Origin: Chryseobacterium sp. CY350
Lineage (GTDB): Bacteria; Bacteroidota; Bacteroidia; Flavobacteriales; Weeksellaceae
Assembly: GCF_027945075.1 (NCBI RefSeq)
Contig: NZ_CP116034.1
Span: forward strand, 1,302,001-1,366,000
Length of the DNA: 64,000 nt
Direction of reading: 5' to 3'
The notes under the pieces are model-generated. The model searched no databases, had not been told where the DNA came from, and saw only the letters and a list, made by a program, of their open reading frames with translations. How positions within the stretch are numbered: position 1 is the first letter of the stretch; each line of letters begins with the position of its first letter. This document shows, piece after piece, positions 16,415-24,490 of the stretch. A program made the position numbers and the translations under genes.

Positions 16415-16489
16415 CAACCATTAAGAAAATGAAAAAGATAAGAATTATTATGGATCAATAAATTCAACTAAGCGTAATGCTTAATGATT
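16415..16489. repeat. Intergenic repeat, copy 2 of the CAACCATTAAG element
   Basis: This element has CAACCATTAAG at one end, an internal TAAGC-N5-GCTTA palindrome (16469-16483) and CTTAATGATT overlapping the palindrome. The same modules in the same order occur at 32757-32895. Confidence 0.5.
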
Positions 16490-16553
16490 CAACTTTTTTG
16501 AATTTTATGTATTTAGATTATTTTTGGCCTTAAAACTTCTTGATCTAAATGGT

Positions 16554-17432
16554 TTAAAATTTAAATTTATCATTAGGAACAAAATAGAGAAACGGTTTAG
16601 TTTTCTTGATCGGCGAGTAAAATTTTTCCCCCGAAATATAAATTCCTTTTTCATCAATAGCAATTCCTTCGATTTGCCCAATCGTCAATGCACTTCCTAA
16701 ATAAAAGTGTTTTGGATTTTCTCTGAAAAATATTCCCGGTTCCGTTTCATTAAAAATATCTAAAAAGACTTCTGTTTTCTTGGTATATCCAACAACATAA
16801 AGCCTCTTGTCATAATAAGAAGCATCAGTAACCACATAGCCGGTTTTGTAAGATTCTACTTTTTGTGCTGCCTGATTTTCAAAATTTTCAGGATCAAGTG
16901 TGTAATGAGTTGTAGATTTTGAAGCCCATTCTTTGGTGAAAATGTGAATTTTTCCGTTCAAATAAATCATCGACTCCAAATCGTAATCTGTTGAAATATT
17001 TTTTGAAGTAAAATCGTTTTGTTCTGGATAATAAAAAGAAATGGTTTTCATTAAATCGTTATGCAATCGATCATTTCGAAAAGGAATTTTATAAATTTTT
17101 AAATCTTTTCTGGTTCCTGCATTGTTGCCAAAATCTCCAATGTAGAAGTTTTCTCCATTATTTGTTAAAGCTTCCCAGTCTTTATTTTCAGCATTTGTTT
17201 TTAAAACTTTGACAATTTTTCCTGAGTTTTTATCAATTTCATACAATTCTGGAGAATTTCCGCTGTCGTTGAAGGTGTAGAGTTTGCCGTCAAAGAAATT
17301 AAGTCCCGAAGTTTCTTGAATTGAATCATTTAAAACTGAAACTCTGAATTTTTTAAGCTTAAAAATTTCCGCCTGTTGAGAAAATGCAGTTTGGAATGTA
17401 AAAATTACGATTAATAGAAAAACCTTCTTCAT
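16554..17432 (-). CDS. Secreted beta-propeller-like protein, unknown function
   Basis: The product is 292 residues with a signal peptide (VFLLIVIFTFQTAFSQ). Repeated blade-like segments (FFDGKLYTFNDSG, LYEIDKNSGKIVKVL, FYIGDFGNNAGTRKDLKIYKI, GIAIDEKGIYISGE) suggest a beta-propeller. The wording around DSGNSPELYEID and EGIAID resembles the SdiA-regulated/esterase-like periplasmic propellers. No catalytic residues can be assigned. It is a single gene, with hairpin repeats between it and rlmN upstream. Confidence 0.65.
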   Translation of the reverse strand: MKKVFLLIVIFTFQTAFSQQAEIFKLKKFRVSVLNDSIQETSGLNFFDGKLYTFNDSGNSPELYEIDKNSGKIVKVLKTNAENKDWEALTNNGENFYIGDFGNNAGTRKDLKIYKIPFRNDRLHNDLMKTISFYYPEQNDFTSKNISTDYDLESMIYLNGKIHIFTKEWASKSTTHYTLDPENFENQAAQKVESYKTGYVVTDASYYDKRLYVVGYTKKTEVFLDIFNETEPGIFFRENPKHFYLGSALTIGQIEGIAIDEKGIYISGEKFYSPIKKTKPFLYFVPNDKFKF

Positions 17433-17494
17433 AGCACAAAATTACGGATTTTGGTATGAATGGATTGTTAAGAATTTGAGTATGATTTTTAGTT

Positions 17495-17580
17495 GAACCA
17501 CTTCGTGGTTCTGCGGATATTCTTCATAATTTCACATGGGTTTCACCCACGGCTATTGATGTTGAACCACTTCGTGGTTC
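17495..17580. repeat. Three TTC-loop hairpins between rlmN and its neighbour
   Basis: GAACCAC-TTC-GTGGTTC occurs twice (17495-17511 and 17564-17580), with TGGGT-TTC-ACCCA between (17537-17549). All three share a TTC loop. A fourth hairpin of this design is at 24433-24449. Confidence 0.75.
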
Positions 17581-17618
17581 TGAAATTATTTAATAAAAGA
17601 AAAAGTTATGAAAAAAAA

Positions 17619-18653
17619 TTATTCAGCGTTTTTGTTGGCTAATTGTCCACAAGCCGCATCTATATCACCACCACGACTTTTTCTAACCATTACTGTAATT
17701 CCTGCTTTTTCAAGTTCACGAACATATTTTTCTTCGGCAGCAACGCTTCTATGGTCAAATTTTCCTTCACCAATCGGGTTATATTGAATTAAATTAACTT
17801 TAGAAGGAACCTGTCGGCAATATTTAATTAAAGCTCTGATGTCTTCATCTTTGTCATTAATACCTTTCCAGACACAATACTCAAACGTAATTACAGAGCC
17901 CGTTTTTTTGTACCAATGTTGAAGCGCCTCCATAATATCCGTTAAAGGAAATTTATCAGAAAACGGCATAATCTCATTACGGGTTTTTTCAACCGCAGAA
18001 TGTAGTGATAGGGCAAGCTTTACTTTTAACTCGTCATCAGCCAGCATGTTAATCATCTTCGGAATTCCTGATGTAGAAACAGTAATTCTTCTAGGTGACA
18101 TTCCCAAACCTTCCGGCTGAGTGATTTTACGGATGGCTTCAACGACGTTTTTATAATTCATCATTGGCTCACCCATTCCCATAAAAACAATGTTGGTCAA
18201 CGGACGGTTGTAATATTCTTTACTCTGTCTGTCTATCAAAGCAACCTGATCTACGATTTCGGCGACCTCAAGATTTCTCATTCTTTTGAGTTTGGCTGTG
18301 GCACAAAACTCGCAATTTAACGAACACCCTACTTGCGAAGAAACACAAGCTGTAGTTCTGGTTTCCGTAGGAATAAGAACAGATTCCACCATGAGTCCGT
18401 CATGAAGTTTCACTCCGTTTTTTATCGTTCCGTCTGTAGATTTCTGAAATTGATCTACCGCTGCCGGATTCATGAGGAAATCACGGACAAGATGCTCTCT
18501 CAGATCTTTTGAAAGATTCGTCATTTCTTCAAAAGAATGAAGATTTTTACTCCAGATCCAGTCATAGACCTGCTTGGCACGAAAAGGTTTTTCACCAATA
18601 GTACCAAAGTAATCTTTGAGTTGGTCTAGCGATAATGTACGGATATCTTTCAA
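17619..18653 (-). CDS. rlmN: Dual-specificity 23S rRNA (A2503-C2) / tRNA methyltransferase RlmN
   Basis: The product is 344 residues, a radical-SAM enzyme that methylates C2 of A2503 in 23S rRNA and of A37 in some tRNAs. The radical-SAM cluster cysteines are C110, C114 and C117 (GCSLNCEFC). The second, methyl-carrying cysteine near the C-terminus is C335 (GGDIDAACGQLA). FMGMGEPMMN and STSGIPKMI are further family signatures. Length is normal. The gene runs in the same direction as queA, which lies 99 nt upstream. Confidence 0.96.
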   Translation of the reverse strand: MKDIRTLSLDQLKDYFGTIGEKPFRAKQVYDWIWSKNLHSFEEMTNLSKDLREHLVRDFLMNPAAVDQFQKSTDGTIKNGVKLHDGLMVESVLIPTETRTTACVSSQVGCSLNCEFCATAKLKRMRNLEVAEIVDQVALIDRQSKEYYNRPLTNIVFMGMGEPMMNYKNVVEAIRKITQPEGLGMSPRRITVSTSGIPKMINMLADDELKVKLALSLHSAVEKTRNEIMPFSDKFPLTDIMEALQHWYKKTGSVITFEYCVWKGINDKDEDIRALIKYCRQVPSKVNLIQYNPIGEGKFDHRSVAAEEKYVRELEKAGITVMVRKSRGGDIDAACGQLANKNAE

Positions 18654-18752
18654 AGTATTGTTTATTACAGATATTAAATTATAAATTTTAGATCAAAAAC
18701 CTTTAAAAAATCAGGATTCAATCTAAAATTTATAATCTATAATTTAAATTAA

Positions 18753-19802
18753 TTACAAAATTAACATTGCGTCACCGTAAGAATAGAATTTATATTTTTC
18801 TCTTACCGCTTCTTCGTAAGCCTGCATCAAGAAATCTTTTCCTGCAAATGCCGCAATCATCATCATTAGAGTAGATTTTGGCGTATGGAAATTCGTAATC
18901 ATTGTATTCGCAACTCCGAAATCGTGAGGCGGATAAATAAATTTATTAGTCCAGCCATTGAATGCAGAAATTTTTCTATTTGAAGAAACTGAAGTTTCAA
19001 TTGCTCTCATCGTGGTAGTTCCTACTGCACAAACTCTACGGTTTTCCTGAACCGCTTTGTTGATGATCTCAGCATTTTTCTCGTCGATGATAATTTCCTC
19101 AGATTCCATTTTATGCTTAGATAGATCTTCCACTTCGATCGGGTTGAAAGTTCCCAAACCAACGTGAAGCGTCACTTCAGCAAAATCAATTCCTTTGATC
19201 TCCAATCTCTTCATTAAATGTCTTGAGAAATGCAGACCAGCTGTTGGTGCCGCTACAGCTCCTTCTACTTTAGCATAAATAGTCTGATATCTTTCAGCAT
19301 CTTCAGGTTCTACTTCTCTTTTGATATATTTTGGAAGTGGAGTTTCTCCTAATTCTTTCAATTTAGTTCTGAATTCTTCGTAAGAACCATCAAATAAAAA
19401 TCTCAAAGTTCTACCTCTTGAAGTTGTGTTATCAATTACCTCCGCAACCAAAGACTCATCTTCTGTGAAGAATAATTTGTTTCCAATTCTGATTTTTCTT
19501 GCCGGATCTACCAAAACATCCCAAACGCGGGTTTCTTTATCAAGCTCTCTTAAAAGGAAAACTTCAATTTTAGCTCCGGTTTTTTCTTTATTTCCATACA
19601 GACGAGCAGGAAAAACTTTTGTATTATTGAAAATGAAAAGATCTTTTTCATCAAAGTAATCTACAACGTCTTTGAATGTTTTATGCTCAATGGTTTGAGT
19701 TTTTCTGTCAAGAACCATTAATCTTGCTTCATCTCTGTGTTCTGATGGATGTTCTGCCAATAATTCTTCAGGGAGATCAAAATTAAAATCGGATGTCTTC
19801 AT
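18753..19802 (-). CDS. queA: S-adenosylmethionine:tRNA ribosyltransferase-isomerase QueA
   Basis: The product is 349 residues. It transfers and isomerises the ribosyl group of SAM onto 7-deazaguanine in tRNA to give epoxyqueuosine, the penultimate step of queuosine synthesis. Signatures are [52 protein letters not shown] and [16 protein letters not shown]. Full length. It shares its orientation with rlmN downstream. No other queuosine genes are in the window. Confidence 0.96.
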   Translation of the reverse strand: MKTSDFNFDLPEELLAEHPSEHRDEARLMVLDRKTQTIEHKTFKDVVDYFDEKDLFIFNNTKVFPARLYGNKEKTGAKIEVFLLRELDKETRVWDVLVDPARKIRIGNKLFFTEDESLVAEVIDNTTSRGRTLRFLFDGSYEEFRTKLKELGETPLPKYIKREVEPEDAERYQTIYAKVEGAVAAPTAGLHFSRHLMKRLEIKGIDFAEVTLHVGLGTFNPIEVEDLSKHKMESEEIIIDEKNAEIINKAVQENRRVCAVGTTTMRAIETSVSSNRKISAFNGWTNKFIYPPHDFGVANTMITNFHTPKSTLMMMIAAFAGKDFLMQAYEEAVREKYKFYSYGDAMLIL

Positions 19803-20000
19803 TTTTTAAATTACGGTTTAAAAATTATGTAAAAATTACGGATGTAATTTTCGGACTGCAAATATACAACATTCGATACCCCTTTGTCAAGTCTTTATTT
19901 TACAATCGTTACTGACAGGGAATTTGAAGCATCATATTTTTTTATTTAATGAAATTACATTAGAAAAAAAGAGTATTTTAGTGAAATTAAATTTACACTT

Positions 20001-20693
20001 ATGAGCAAATATTCTTTAGAAGAATTCGTAAAAGAAACCAAAGAAAATCCTCTAGAAAGAGATTATTTTGAGTTGGAAAAGCCTGCACTTTTAGAAATCA
20101 ACCTCAATAATCAGGCAGTCTGGACAAAAACAGGAAGCATGGTAGGATACATTGGAAATATCAATTTTGAAAGACAAGGTATGCTTTCTGGCGGATTGGG
20201 AAATCTTTTGAAAAAAGCTCTCAGCGGAGAAGGTGCAAAACTAATGAAAGCTGAAGGAACCGGAAAACTTTATGTAGCCGATTCAGGGAAAAAGGTTAGA
20301 ATTCTTTATTTAAATAACGAGACACTATTCGTGAACGGAAATGATGTTTTGGCACACGAGCAAAGCATTAAAAGCGATATCACGATGTTGAAAAGCATTG
20401 CCGGAATGATGTCTGGCGGATTGTTTCAGGTAAAACTTTCGGGAACGGGACACATTGCAATTACGACTCATGGCGAACCTTTAACATTATTGGTAACTCC
20501 AGGCGCGCCTGTTTTCACAGATCCCAATGCAACTGTTGCTTGGTCTGGAAATTTAAGTCCGGAACTGAAAACCAATGTTTCTTTCAAAAGTTTGATTGGA
20601 AGAGGAAGCGGTGAAGAATTTCAAATGAAATTTTCCGGGAATGGTTGGGTTTTGATACAGCCGTATGAGGAGGTTTATGTGGTGTCGAAATAA
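20001..20693 (+). CDS. AIM24-family protein
   Basis: The product is 230 residues, cytoplasmic. It is a beta-rich AIM24 (former DUF124) protein with glycine-rich signatures (KTGSMVGYIGNINFERQG, GTGKLYVADSGKKV, FQVKLSGTGHIAITTHGEP, GEEFQMKFSGNGWVLIQPYEE). The family is widespread, has a double-stranded beta-helix-like fold, and its role in bacteria is unclear. It is followed by a strong terminator. A decayed copy of its last 110 bases lies at 21500-21611. Confidence 0.88.
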   Translation: MSKYSLEEFVKETKENPLERDYFELEKPALLEINLNNQAVWTKTGSMVGYIGNINFERQGMLSGGLGNLLKKALSGEGAKLMKAEGTGKLYVADSGKKVRILYLNNETLFVNGNDVLAHEQSIKSDITMLKSIAGMMSGGLFQVKLSGTGHIAITTHGEPLTLLVTPGAPVFTDPNATVAWSGNLSPELKTNVSFKSLIGRGSGEEFQMKFSGNGWVLIQPYEEVYVVSK

Positions 20694-20701
20694 ATGTTAG
20701 A

Positions 20702-20729
20702 AAAAGCGACTATATTAAGTCGCTTTTTT
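20702..20729 (+). terminator. Terminator between AIM24 and the secreted paralogue
   Basis: The arms AAAAGCGACT and AGTCGCTTTT have a 6-base loop followed by T. It lies 8 nt past AIM24 and directly before the convergent gene end at 20730, so it probably acts both ways. Confidence 0.8.
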
Positions 20730-21410
20730 CTATTCTTCAAAATCAGTTGAATAATCAATTTTTTTATATTTTAATTTTTGAGGTATTACAATAATTAAAC
20801 TAGTCTTTTGAATCTTTTGAATTTTATCTTCAAAAAGATGACCCGAAGAATGATAATTCTTTTGCACGCTAGTTACAATGTACATAAATTTAGGGTCTAA
20901 ATCTTTTTTTATTTTTTCACTTACCTCTTCATCTCTACAGTTCTCAGTAGAAAAATACACTTTATTAAATTCATTCTTTTCAATCTTTAGTCTTGTTGAC
21001 ATCTTCTTTTTATTTAATTTAGAATTTTTAAAAAGTATCACGTCATAGAGCAATGAATCTATTTTCTCGACTTTAAAAACATCTTTATTTTTACATTTCC
21101 TTTTTCTTTTTTTGGGAAATTGATTAGAAAATTTATAAGTTAGAGTCAATTTATCTTTATATTGATCTACTTTGAAAACATGTCTCTTGCGATTTTCTTC
21201 CTCATATATAATACCAATAATTTTATCATTTTGAGTTCTTAAAGATAAACTTTTATTCGTAAACGGATCATAGAATGACTCATTAATCCACTCCCTTTTC
21301 TGAGGTTTAATGTCAGTATGTTTCTCTGTTATAAAATAATCAAAGTGGTATTCTTGTGAAAAAGTGATACTCGAAACAAAACAAAGGAACAATAAAAAAA
21401 TTTTCTTCAT
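20730..21410 (-). CDS. Secreted paralogue 1 of a four-gene family, unknown function
   Basis: The product is 226 residues. The signal peptide is MKKIFLLFLCFVSSITFSQ, directly followed by the family hallmark EYHFDYF. The mature part is lysine-rich with alternating beta-like segments (KIIGIIYEEENRKRHVFKVDQY, FKVEKIDSLLYDVILFKNSKL) and a conserved end, LIIVIPQKLKYKK. I know no name for the family. Its closest relatives in the window are the genes at 21666, 22393 and 23097. A promoter with the -7 box TATATTTG lies at 21431-21438. Confidence 0.75.
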   Translation of the reverse strand: MKKIFLLFLCFVSSITFSQEYHFDYFITEKHTDIKPQKREWINESFYDPFTNKSLSLRTQNDKIIGIIYEEENRKRHVFKVDQYKDKLTLTYKFSNQFPKKRKRKCKNKDVFKVEKIDSLLYDVILFKNSKLNKKKMSTRLKIEKNEFNKVYFSTENCRDEEVSEKIKKDLDPKFMYIVTSVQKNYHSSGHLFEDKIQKIQKTSLIIVIPQKLKYKKIDYSTDFEE

Positions 21411-21430
21411 TACAGATTATTTGTGAACCA

Positions 21431-21438
21431 CAAATATA
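21431..21438 (-). promoter_or_regulatory. -7 box of secreted paralogue 1
   Basis: TATATTTG on the minus strand, followed by TGGTTC. The same promoter string precedes paralogue 4 (23777-23784). Confidence 0.5.
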
Positions 21439-21499
21439 TCTTTTTTATTAAAAATATTTTAGTTTTATTTGAATCTAACATCTTCTAACATTCTCAAAA

Positions 21500-21611
21500 C
21501 TTTCTTTAAAAGTTTTGATTTGAAGAGGAAGCGCTAAAGAATTTCAAATGAAATTCTAGGGTAATTGATGATATTGGTACAGTCGTATGAGGAAGTCTAT
21601 GTGATAACGAA
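21500..21611 (+). pseudogene. Decayed duplicate of the AIM24 gene 3' end
   Basis: About 110 bases match the last 110 of the AIM24 gene (20575-20690), with substitutions and small indels. The shared blocks GAAGAGGAAGCG, AAGAATTTCAAATGAAATT and GTATGAGGA occur in the same order. The frame is broken and there is no start. The relic stands in the same position relative to paralogue 2 as AIM24 does to paralogue 1. Confidence 0.85.
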
Positions 21612-21665
21612 GCCACTTACATAATATATTATAAATAACATCCAACAACATAGGCTGACATTTTT

Positions 21666-22343
21666 TTAGTCTTCAAAATCTGACCAATGGGTAGGTTCTT
21701 TTAAAATCTTTGGAACAACCAGTGTTAAATTAATTTTCTGAACATTTTCTATATAAGTAGAAAATGATTTACCATTACTATATTTATAATCAATTTTTCT
21801 TGTAATAAATTTAAAATTAGAATCTAGTAGTTTTTTCAATTCAGCTTCTATACTGTTTGATATTACATGATCTACTTTAAACTCAATATCTTCAAATTCA
21901 GCTTTTTCCAAATTTACAATGGCATTAATTTTCCATTTCTTTGATTTTGAATTTTTGAAAACAACGATATTATATTTCAATGAGTCAATTTTCTTAATCT
22001 GAAAAACCTGTTTGCTCACGTATGGTGTTTTAGGCTGATAATCTTGATTAATTTTACTTGAATGTTTATAAATAAAATTAAACTGATTATTTAGTTTCCT
22101 AACATTAAAAACATGCTTTAATTTGTTATTGTCAACATAAAGTATGCCCGTAATTTTATTATTTTTATTCCACAAATAAATTGTTGTTCCTGTTTCTGAA
22201 TTCACAATTTTCTCCGTAACCGACACATTTTCAATCGGTTTCACATCTGTTGACTTTTCTTTTACAAAATAGTCAAAATGATATTCCTGTGATAATGTGA
22301 GTGTTGATGTAAAACATAATAATATCAAAAAAAAGTTTCTCAT
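21666..22343 (-). CDS. Secreted paralogue 2 of the four-gene family
   Basis: The product is 225 residues. The signal peptide is FFLILLCFTSTLTLSQ, then EYHFDYFVKEKSTDVKP, very close to paralogue 1 (EYHFDYFITEKHTDIKP). The middle (KITGILYVDNNKLKHVFNVRKL, QVFQIKKIDSLKYNIVVFKNSK) and the end (LTLVVPKIL) align along the whole length. These two are the most similar pair of the family. Function unknown. A -7 box, TACCTTTG, is at 22373-22380. Confidence 0.75.
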   Translation of the reverse strand: MRNFFLILLCFTSTLTLSQEYHFDYFVKEKSTDVKPIENVSVTEKIVNSETGTTIYLWNKNNKITGILYVDNNKLKHVFNVRKLNNQFNFIYKHSSKINQDYQPKTPYVSKQVFQIKKIDSLKYNIVVFKNSKSKKWKINAIVNLEKAEFEDIEFKVDHVISNSIEAELKKLLDSNFKFITRKIDYKYSNGKSFSTYIENVQKINLTLVVPKILKEPTHWSDFED

Positions 22344-22372
22344 TGTAAAAATATTTATCGGAAAAATGTAAT

Positions 22373-22380
22373 CAAAGGTA
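22373..22380 (-). promoter_or_regulatory. -7 box of secreted paralogue 2
   Basis: TACCTTTG on the minus strand, 30 nt before the ATG at 22343. It overlaps the 3' end of nothing: paralogue 3 stops at 22393. Confidence 0.4.
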
Positions 22381-22392
22381 TCTTTAAGATTA

Positions 22393-23064
22393 TCAACTTG
22401 TTGAAGACTGTAGAGTTTTTATATTTAATTTATCTGGTATTATCAATTTCAATTCGACTTTTTTAGTAGTATTGGTAGTGGAAACTACATTGTTTTTTCT
22501 ATAAGTAACAGCATATTTTGCTATTCTATAACAGCATCCATCTTTATTTACTTCCTTTTCTAACATTGTTGATATAGCAAACCTTTCTGGCGAATCAATA
22601 AAAATGTCTAAAAAATTAAACTCAGATTTCTCTAAAATAATATCTACACTGATTCTACTTTTTTTTGATCTGTTTTTACTAAATAAATTGACTTTATAGT
22701 TTAAATCGTCAACTTTATATAATTCTATATTATCATGATTTGCATATTTACTATCCAAATTACTTGTTTTTATTGGTGAATCACTTGGATATGAGTCACT
22801 GTAAACGGCAGTATATTTACCATCTTTTTCATATATATAAAAATAGTGTAAGAGTTTTTCATCCATATCATTTAGCGATCCTATAAATTTCTTGTTATGT
22901 CTACTTACAGAGAGAAACTGGTTTGTCTGAGAATTTAAAAATGTAAAACTTTTATACTTTTCTCTTGAAACACTTGTCTTTTCTATCAAATAATCAAAAG
23001 AGATTTCCTGTGAGAAGCTAAATATTGATATAAAAAAGAATAGTATAGAAAGATTTTCTTTCAT
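22393..23064 (-). CDS. Secreted paralogue 3 of the four-gene family (divergent)
   Basis: The product is 223 residues. The signal peptide is LSILFFFISIFSFSQ, then EISFDYLIEKTS, a looser version of the EYHFDY hallmark. It keeps the family plan: a beta-rich middle (NKKFIGSLNDMDEKLLHYFYIYEKDG), IELYKVDDLNYKVNLFSKN, EKSEFNFLDIFIDSP, and a conserved end, VELKLIIPDKL. It starts 32 nt after paralogue 4 ends and may be cotranscribed with it. Function unknown. Confidence 0.72.
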   Translation of the reverse strand: MKENLSILFFFISIFSFSQEISFDYLIEKTSVSREKYKSFTFLNSQTNQFLSVSRHNKKFIGSLNDMDEKLLHYFYIYEKDGKYTAVYSDSYPSDSPIKTSNLDSKYANHDNIELYKVDDLNYKVNLFSKNRSKKSRISVDIILEKSEFNFLDIFIDSPERFAISTMLEKEVNKDGCCYRIAKYAVTYRKNNVVSTTNTTKKVELKLIIPDKLNIKTLQSSTS

Positions 23065-23096
23065 ATTATGAATATTTGATTTGGAATTGCAACTTT

Positions 23097-23753
23097 CTAA
23101 TTAGATTTCGGGCTAGCTAAAAACTTCAAATTTATTTTTTCACATTTTGAAAGATCATCGTGCATAATTACTCTATTTTTATAATTAGTCACAACATCAA
23201 CAATTCTATATTTTGGGGAGTCTAACTTCGATAAAAGTGCCTCATAAATTTTGGAATGGATGTTAGGAGTAAGATCCATAAATTGAATTTTTGGCATTGA
23301 ATATTCGCTCTTCTCAGTAAGTACTTTTAGTTCAATATTAGGTTTTTTAACGTTTTGGGATGAAAACGTTCTTATCAAGAATAAATTCTCCTCAAGTTTC
23401 TCGACGTCGACTCTTTCTATTTTTTGTTCATCGGGATATATTTTAATAGGAACCATCTGTATATAATTTAAAGTAGAGAACTTGCTATCATGGCTAATTG
23501 AGTAAGAGAACATCATATTTAATTTATAATCATCAAGCAAAAAACTTCTTGTTGATTGTTGTGAAAAGAAGTAATCATAAGCCATTACATTTTCATTTTC
23601 TGAATTGAAATAAATGATATTGGTTCTTTTATTTCCTTTATAAGATCCTTTGAGTTGCGTCTCATTGTCATAGCACTTGTAATCGAAGTGATATTCCTGC
23701 GAGAAACAGAATATAGAGAAATAACAAAATAAAGCTAGAAGATTTTTTTTCAT
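23097..23753 (-). CDS. Secreted paralogue 4 of the four-gene family
   Basis: The start is set at the ATG at 23751-23753, giving a signal peptide MKKNLLALFCYFSIFCFSQ followed by EYHFDYKCYDNETQ. The longer open frame to 23837 would overlap the glycosylase gene and read through the promoter. The product is 218 residues with the family features EKLEENLFLIRTFSSQN, EKSEYSMPKIQFMDL and INLKFLASPKSN. The -7 box TATATTTG is at 23777-23784. Function unknown. Confidence 0.72.
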   Translation of the reverse strand: MKKNLLALFCYFSIFCFSQEYHFDYKCYDNETQLKGSYKGNKRTNIIYFNSENENVMAYDYFFSQQSTRSFLLDDYKLNMMFSYSISHDSKFSTLNYIQMVPIKIYPDEQKIERVDVEKLEENLFLIRTFSSQNVKKPNIELKVLTEKSEYSMPKIQFMDLTPNIHSKIYEALLSKLDSPKYRIVDVVTNYKNRVIMHDDLSKCEKINLKFLASPKSN

Positions 23754-23776
23754 TCTTGAGAAACATTTGCGAACCA

Positions 23777-23784
23777 CAAATATA
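23777..23784 (-). promoter_or_regulatory. -7 box of secreted paralogue 4
   Basis: TATATTTG on the minus strand within a string (AAGATATATTTGTGGTTC) shared with the promoter of paralogue 1. It lies 23 nt before the chosen start. Confidence 0.5.
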
Positions 23785-23809
23785 TCTTTTTCAAATGAAA
23801 TAATAAACT

Positions 23810-24298
23810 TTAAATATATTTTAAAATCTTTTTCCAATCTTCAAATTTTCTCTCAAAAGAAATTGTGTGAAGTGGACTTGTAGAAGGCAACAAATAGATA
23901 GGAATTCTAAAATTTTTGCCTAATAATTTCTGCAAATCTTTGTAAGATTTTCCACCGTTACAGAAAATTGCTTTGATATTTGGGTATTGTTCTAATAAAT
24001 TACCAATCTGATTCGCTTCTTCATTTTTTATTTCTGAATCTAAACTTCCTTTTCTCTCGCAAGAGTCAATGACATCCCAAAGTGCAATGTGGTTTTTTTT
24101 TAAAACAGCAATTCTTTCGGAATAATCTTCTTTAAATTCTTCATTAAATAATTCAAAAATAATCTTCCAGAATTTATTCTGTGGATGTGCGTAATATTGC
24201 TGTTTTTCCAACGATTTCACACCAGGAATTGAGCCTAAAATTAAGATCTTAGAACCTGAATCGATAATTGGTGGAAATGATGAGATACGATTTTGCAT
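23810..24298 (-). CDS. DNA-deoxyinosine (hypoxanthine) glycosylase, UDG superfamily
   Basis: The product is 162 residues. The UDG-fold motif ILGSIPGVKSLEKQQYYAHPQNKFW (residues about 20-44) is typical of the hypoxanthine-DNA glycosylase branch, and the C-terminal LLPSTSPLHT (about 137-146) is the second active-site loop. The enzyme removes deaminated adenine from DNA for base-excision repair. It is cytoplasmic. It is upstream of, and in the same direction as, the secreted paralogue cluster, but unrelated to it. Confidence 0.85.
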   Translation of the reverse strand: MQNRISSFPPIIDSGSKILILGSIPGVKSLEKQQYYAHPQNKFWKIIFELFNEEFKEDYSERIAVLKKNHIALWDVIDSCERKGSLDSEIKNEEANQIGNLLEQYPNIKAIFCNGGKSYKDLQKLLGKNFRIPIYLLPSTSPLHTISFERKFEDWKKILKYI

Positions 24299-24316
24299 AA
24301 TTTAAAGATAAATTTT

Positions 24317-24363
24317 GGCTGAAGCCTAAGATCTTGAAAACAAAAAGCGGGCTAAAGCCCGCT
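24317..24363. repeat. Intergenic hairpins GGCT/AGCC and AGCGGGCT/AGCCCGCT
   Basis: Two perfect hairpins with 2-base loops (24317-24326 and 24346-24363) sit in the gap between the glycosylase and the S9 peptidase. They resemble the REP-like palindromes often scattered in these genomes. The second could also act as a terminator. Confidence 0.6.
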
Positions 24364-24432
24364 CTTATTACGTTTTTTAAAGAATTAAAATCAGGTATAT
24401 TTTTAATTATTCATCTTAAAACCACCCCGTCA

Positions 24433-24471
24433 AAAATTCTTCGAATTTTCGCCACCCCTCCAAAGGAGGGG
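24433..24471. repeat. REP-like element with TTC-loop and CCCCTCC hairpins
   Basis: AAAATTC-TTC-GAATTTT (24433-24449) is followed by CCCCTCC-AAA-GGAGGGG (24455-24471). The first is another member of the TTC-loop class. It lies just past the 3' end of the S9 peptidase gene and may double as its terminator. Confidence 0.65.
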
Positions 24472-24490
24472 AATTTTCTTGTGGCTATTA

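Noticed and set aside
18678..18736. 16-bp inverted repeat between queA and rlmN (ATTATAAATTTTAGAT and complement)
   Set aside because: It is purely AT-rich with a 27-base loop and no T-tract; it may be chance or a weak structure.
23754..23837. Longer N-terminus for secreted paralogue 4
   Set aside because: It would place the signal peptide internally, overlap the glycosylase gene and include the promoter.
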